DNA from: an uncultured Clostridia bacterium
GTDB lineage: Bacteria > Bacillota > Clostridia > UBA1381
Assembly (NCBI GenBank): GCA_934481375.1
Contig: CAKSPN010000097.1
Coordinates: 1 to 6,775, forward strand
Length of the DNA stretch: 6,775 nt
Direction: 5' to 3'
A program made the position numbers and the translations under genes. Positions within the stretch are counted from its first letter, which is position 1; every line of letters starts with the position of its first letter. The notes under the pieces were generated by a model. The model made no database searches and had not been told where the DNA came from. It saw only the letters and a program-made list of their open reading frames with translations. Shown here piece by piece: positions 6,601 to 6,775 of the stretch.

Positions 6601-6775
6601 ACGAACGGTGAATGGAGCGAAACATCGGAGATAAAGGCAGACTTAAATTCCGTTATAAGTCTTTCTTCGGGATATGCAAATAACAAGTATTTAATCGCAT
6701 ATGTCGAGGATGGTGACAATGATTTTGATACGATGAGCGACAGAAATATTATCGTGATTGCAGACGGTGCGGAAA
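3691..6775 (+). CDS. Secreted BspA-like leucine-rich-repeat protein (3'-truncated)
   Basis: Large exported protein, function unknown; LRR_5 proteins of this kind are surface or secreted adhesins or binding proteins. The frame is open for 1028 codons and runs off the window. Residues 1-28 are a signal peptide (MKKR, hydrophobic core, VSA cleavage site; no lipobox). Residues 38-75 hold the preamble WTLDDGGTLTISGTGDM seen before such repeats. Ten LRRs fill 81-309, ending in the usual cap with SPLENATIHYNST. Then follow a beta-rich segment (about 345-450), a segment with VGFTIPDSVAIFGGTEIS (about 460-515), a lysine-rich, probably helical stretch (about 531-575), a glycine-rich beta segment (about 636-747), and propeller-like repeats from about 815 on. 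No LPXTG, SLH or choline-binding motif is visible, but the C-terminus is missing. ATG 3691 is set by the signal peptide; GGGGG at 3674-3678 is 12 bases away and AGGG at 3684-3687 only three, so the ribosome-binding site is imperfect. Expression probably depends on the leader attenuator. Confidence 0.9.
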   Translation, partial: MKKRGLSLLLALCMLLSVFSALPITVSAASSGQCGDNVYWTLDDGGTLTISGTGDMWDYTYGEAPWQYISTIKNVSVKCGVTKIGNFAFCGQDELTQISISNSVTSIGDGAFANLYKLININIPDGVMSIGNNTFSSCYSLESIRIPDSVTNIGFGAFVGCSSLITIKIPKGIDTIKYNTFAECGLRNIDIPRNVISIEQQAFINCKNLVNVNIENGVTNINSHVFYGCNKLRNITIPGSIKEIGYAAFSECNSLTDVNILNGVEYIGFGAFANCTDLESVFFPVSLTNIAYNAFVNCNKLKDIYYSGSIKEYRITIEGGNSPLENATIHYNSTAYSQSTSLGAPVIKSASITYKDNTYDLFSQPISIKQDSNIEISITPTVDFSGNSNVKIYLTQGAVQAAEVKNGVPNAVQPGNLFSDGDIYLLAVDTDTGNSTALKTKLNVSKTKSGELFPDSGADGLNFTLGKKVGFTIPDSVAIFGGTEISWDFGFIPISVEYDKEDNNKINIVFGANIASEGEKDKDGKVTTKYFKDFNFKEYKKNIKKYKEDIKKASKKQKRTLKQIKNDYKMTKDKKFSLFGDKIFGGGKGSIDPTIDVAGYAEMKVIDGELKFTEGQFCVEAEIMFNYQGQIFIWVVPCYYEVGVGIGASLEGDVIKIDPNKFMPEFDAYITAKVKAKLGAGIGVAKAATFGASGEGSLNLQQALNKDYLKSWCEGEASFEIKILGKTVAKQTFAKGDFLIYETGSSEGLIKDNAVSIQKVNKNNMLNSVNLSETYPNESRSYAENPTVWQPQRPAMLRSAAIDYSNKELKKLAANVYTETKPMICNLNGTKVMVMQWDSAQRADIDRTMLVYSVYDEDTGSWSEPAAVDDDGTADFYPCFKDGYLVWQNSKTLLSDDMTLEDIAKTGEICISKWNGNGFDKTEVLTDNEALDTLPTVCANGDTVNAAWITNSNNDILGITGRNTIMQKTCTNGEWSETSEIKADLNSVISLSSGYANNKYLIAYVEDGDNDFDTMSDRNIIVIADGAE
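3931..4617 (+). repeat. Ten tandem leucine-rich repeats (LRR_5/BspA type), in-gene
   Basis: Units begin at 3931, 4000, 4069, 4138, 4207, 4273, 4342, 4411, 4480 and 4549. Nine are 69 bases (23 residues); the fifth is 66 bases (22 residues). The protein pattern is V-T-x-I-G-x-x-A-F-x-x-C-x-x-L-x-x-I-x-I-P-x-S/G. The Cys is present in units 3-10 and missing from its place in units 1 and 2. The DNA of the units has diverged strongly, so these are old repeats and not a recent expansion. Confidence 0.93.

Noticed and set aside
6339..6719. A 126-codon minus-strand frame within the LRR gene.
   Set aside because: Antisense shadow of the clear propeller-like coding segment; no ribosome-binding site or family motif seen.

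Overview
The window looks like a chromosomal piece of a spore-forming member of the Clostridia (Bacillota), probably a gut or rumen type. The reasons are two spore-specific genes (spoVAD, spoVAE), purine-rich Shine-Dalgarno sites, short intergenic gaps with hairpin/T-tract terminators, a raffinose-family alpha-galactosidase, and a large secreted BspA-like leucine-rich-repeat protein of a kind common in gut Clostridia. The genus cannot be told from the sequence. All genes lie on the + strand.

Layout: (1) 1-1201, the 3' part of a GH36 alpha-galactosidase, closed by a very strong terminator (1205-1242). (2) 1293-1893, a single-gene unit encoding a TspO/MBR membrane protein, with its own -10 box, an inverted repeat just upstream of that box, and its own terminator. 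The best ribosome-binding site points to a GTG start at 1376 rather than the upstream ATG at 1358. (3) 2023-3400, a two-gene spoVAD-spoVAE operon for spore-membrane dipicolinate transport. The usual upstream partner spoVAC is not next to it. Two near-identical palindromes (18 of 21 positions) sit just before and just after this pair, in opposite orientation. (4) 3401-3690, a 290-base noncoding stretch with a good housekeeping promoter (TTTACA, 17-base spacer, extended -10), a leader that can fold into a domain closed by an 11-bp stem starting at the predicted transcription start, and then a strong UUCG-loop terminator placed before the next gene, overlapping a competing stem. (5) 3691 to the right edge, one uninterrupted reading frame for a secreted protein: signal peptide, ten 22/23-residue leucine-rich repeats, several beta-rich segments, a lysine-rich helical stretch, and about 56-residue repeats that look like beta-propeller blades. 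It is cut by the window end.

The genes do not form one pathway. They are four independent transcription units: sugar utilisation, a small membrane protein, sporulation, and a surface or secreted protein. The most interesting part is the leader at 3511-3662. It has the layout of a riboswitch or other attenuator (closed domain, then mutually exclusive stems, then terminator), and it would make expression of the large secreted protein depend on read-through. I do not recognise it as any known riboswitch class.
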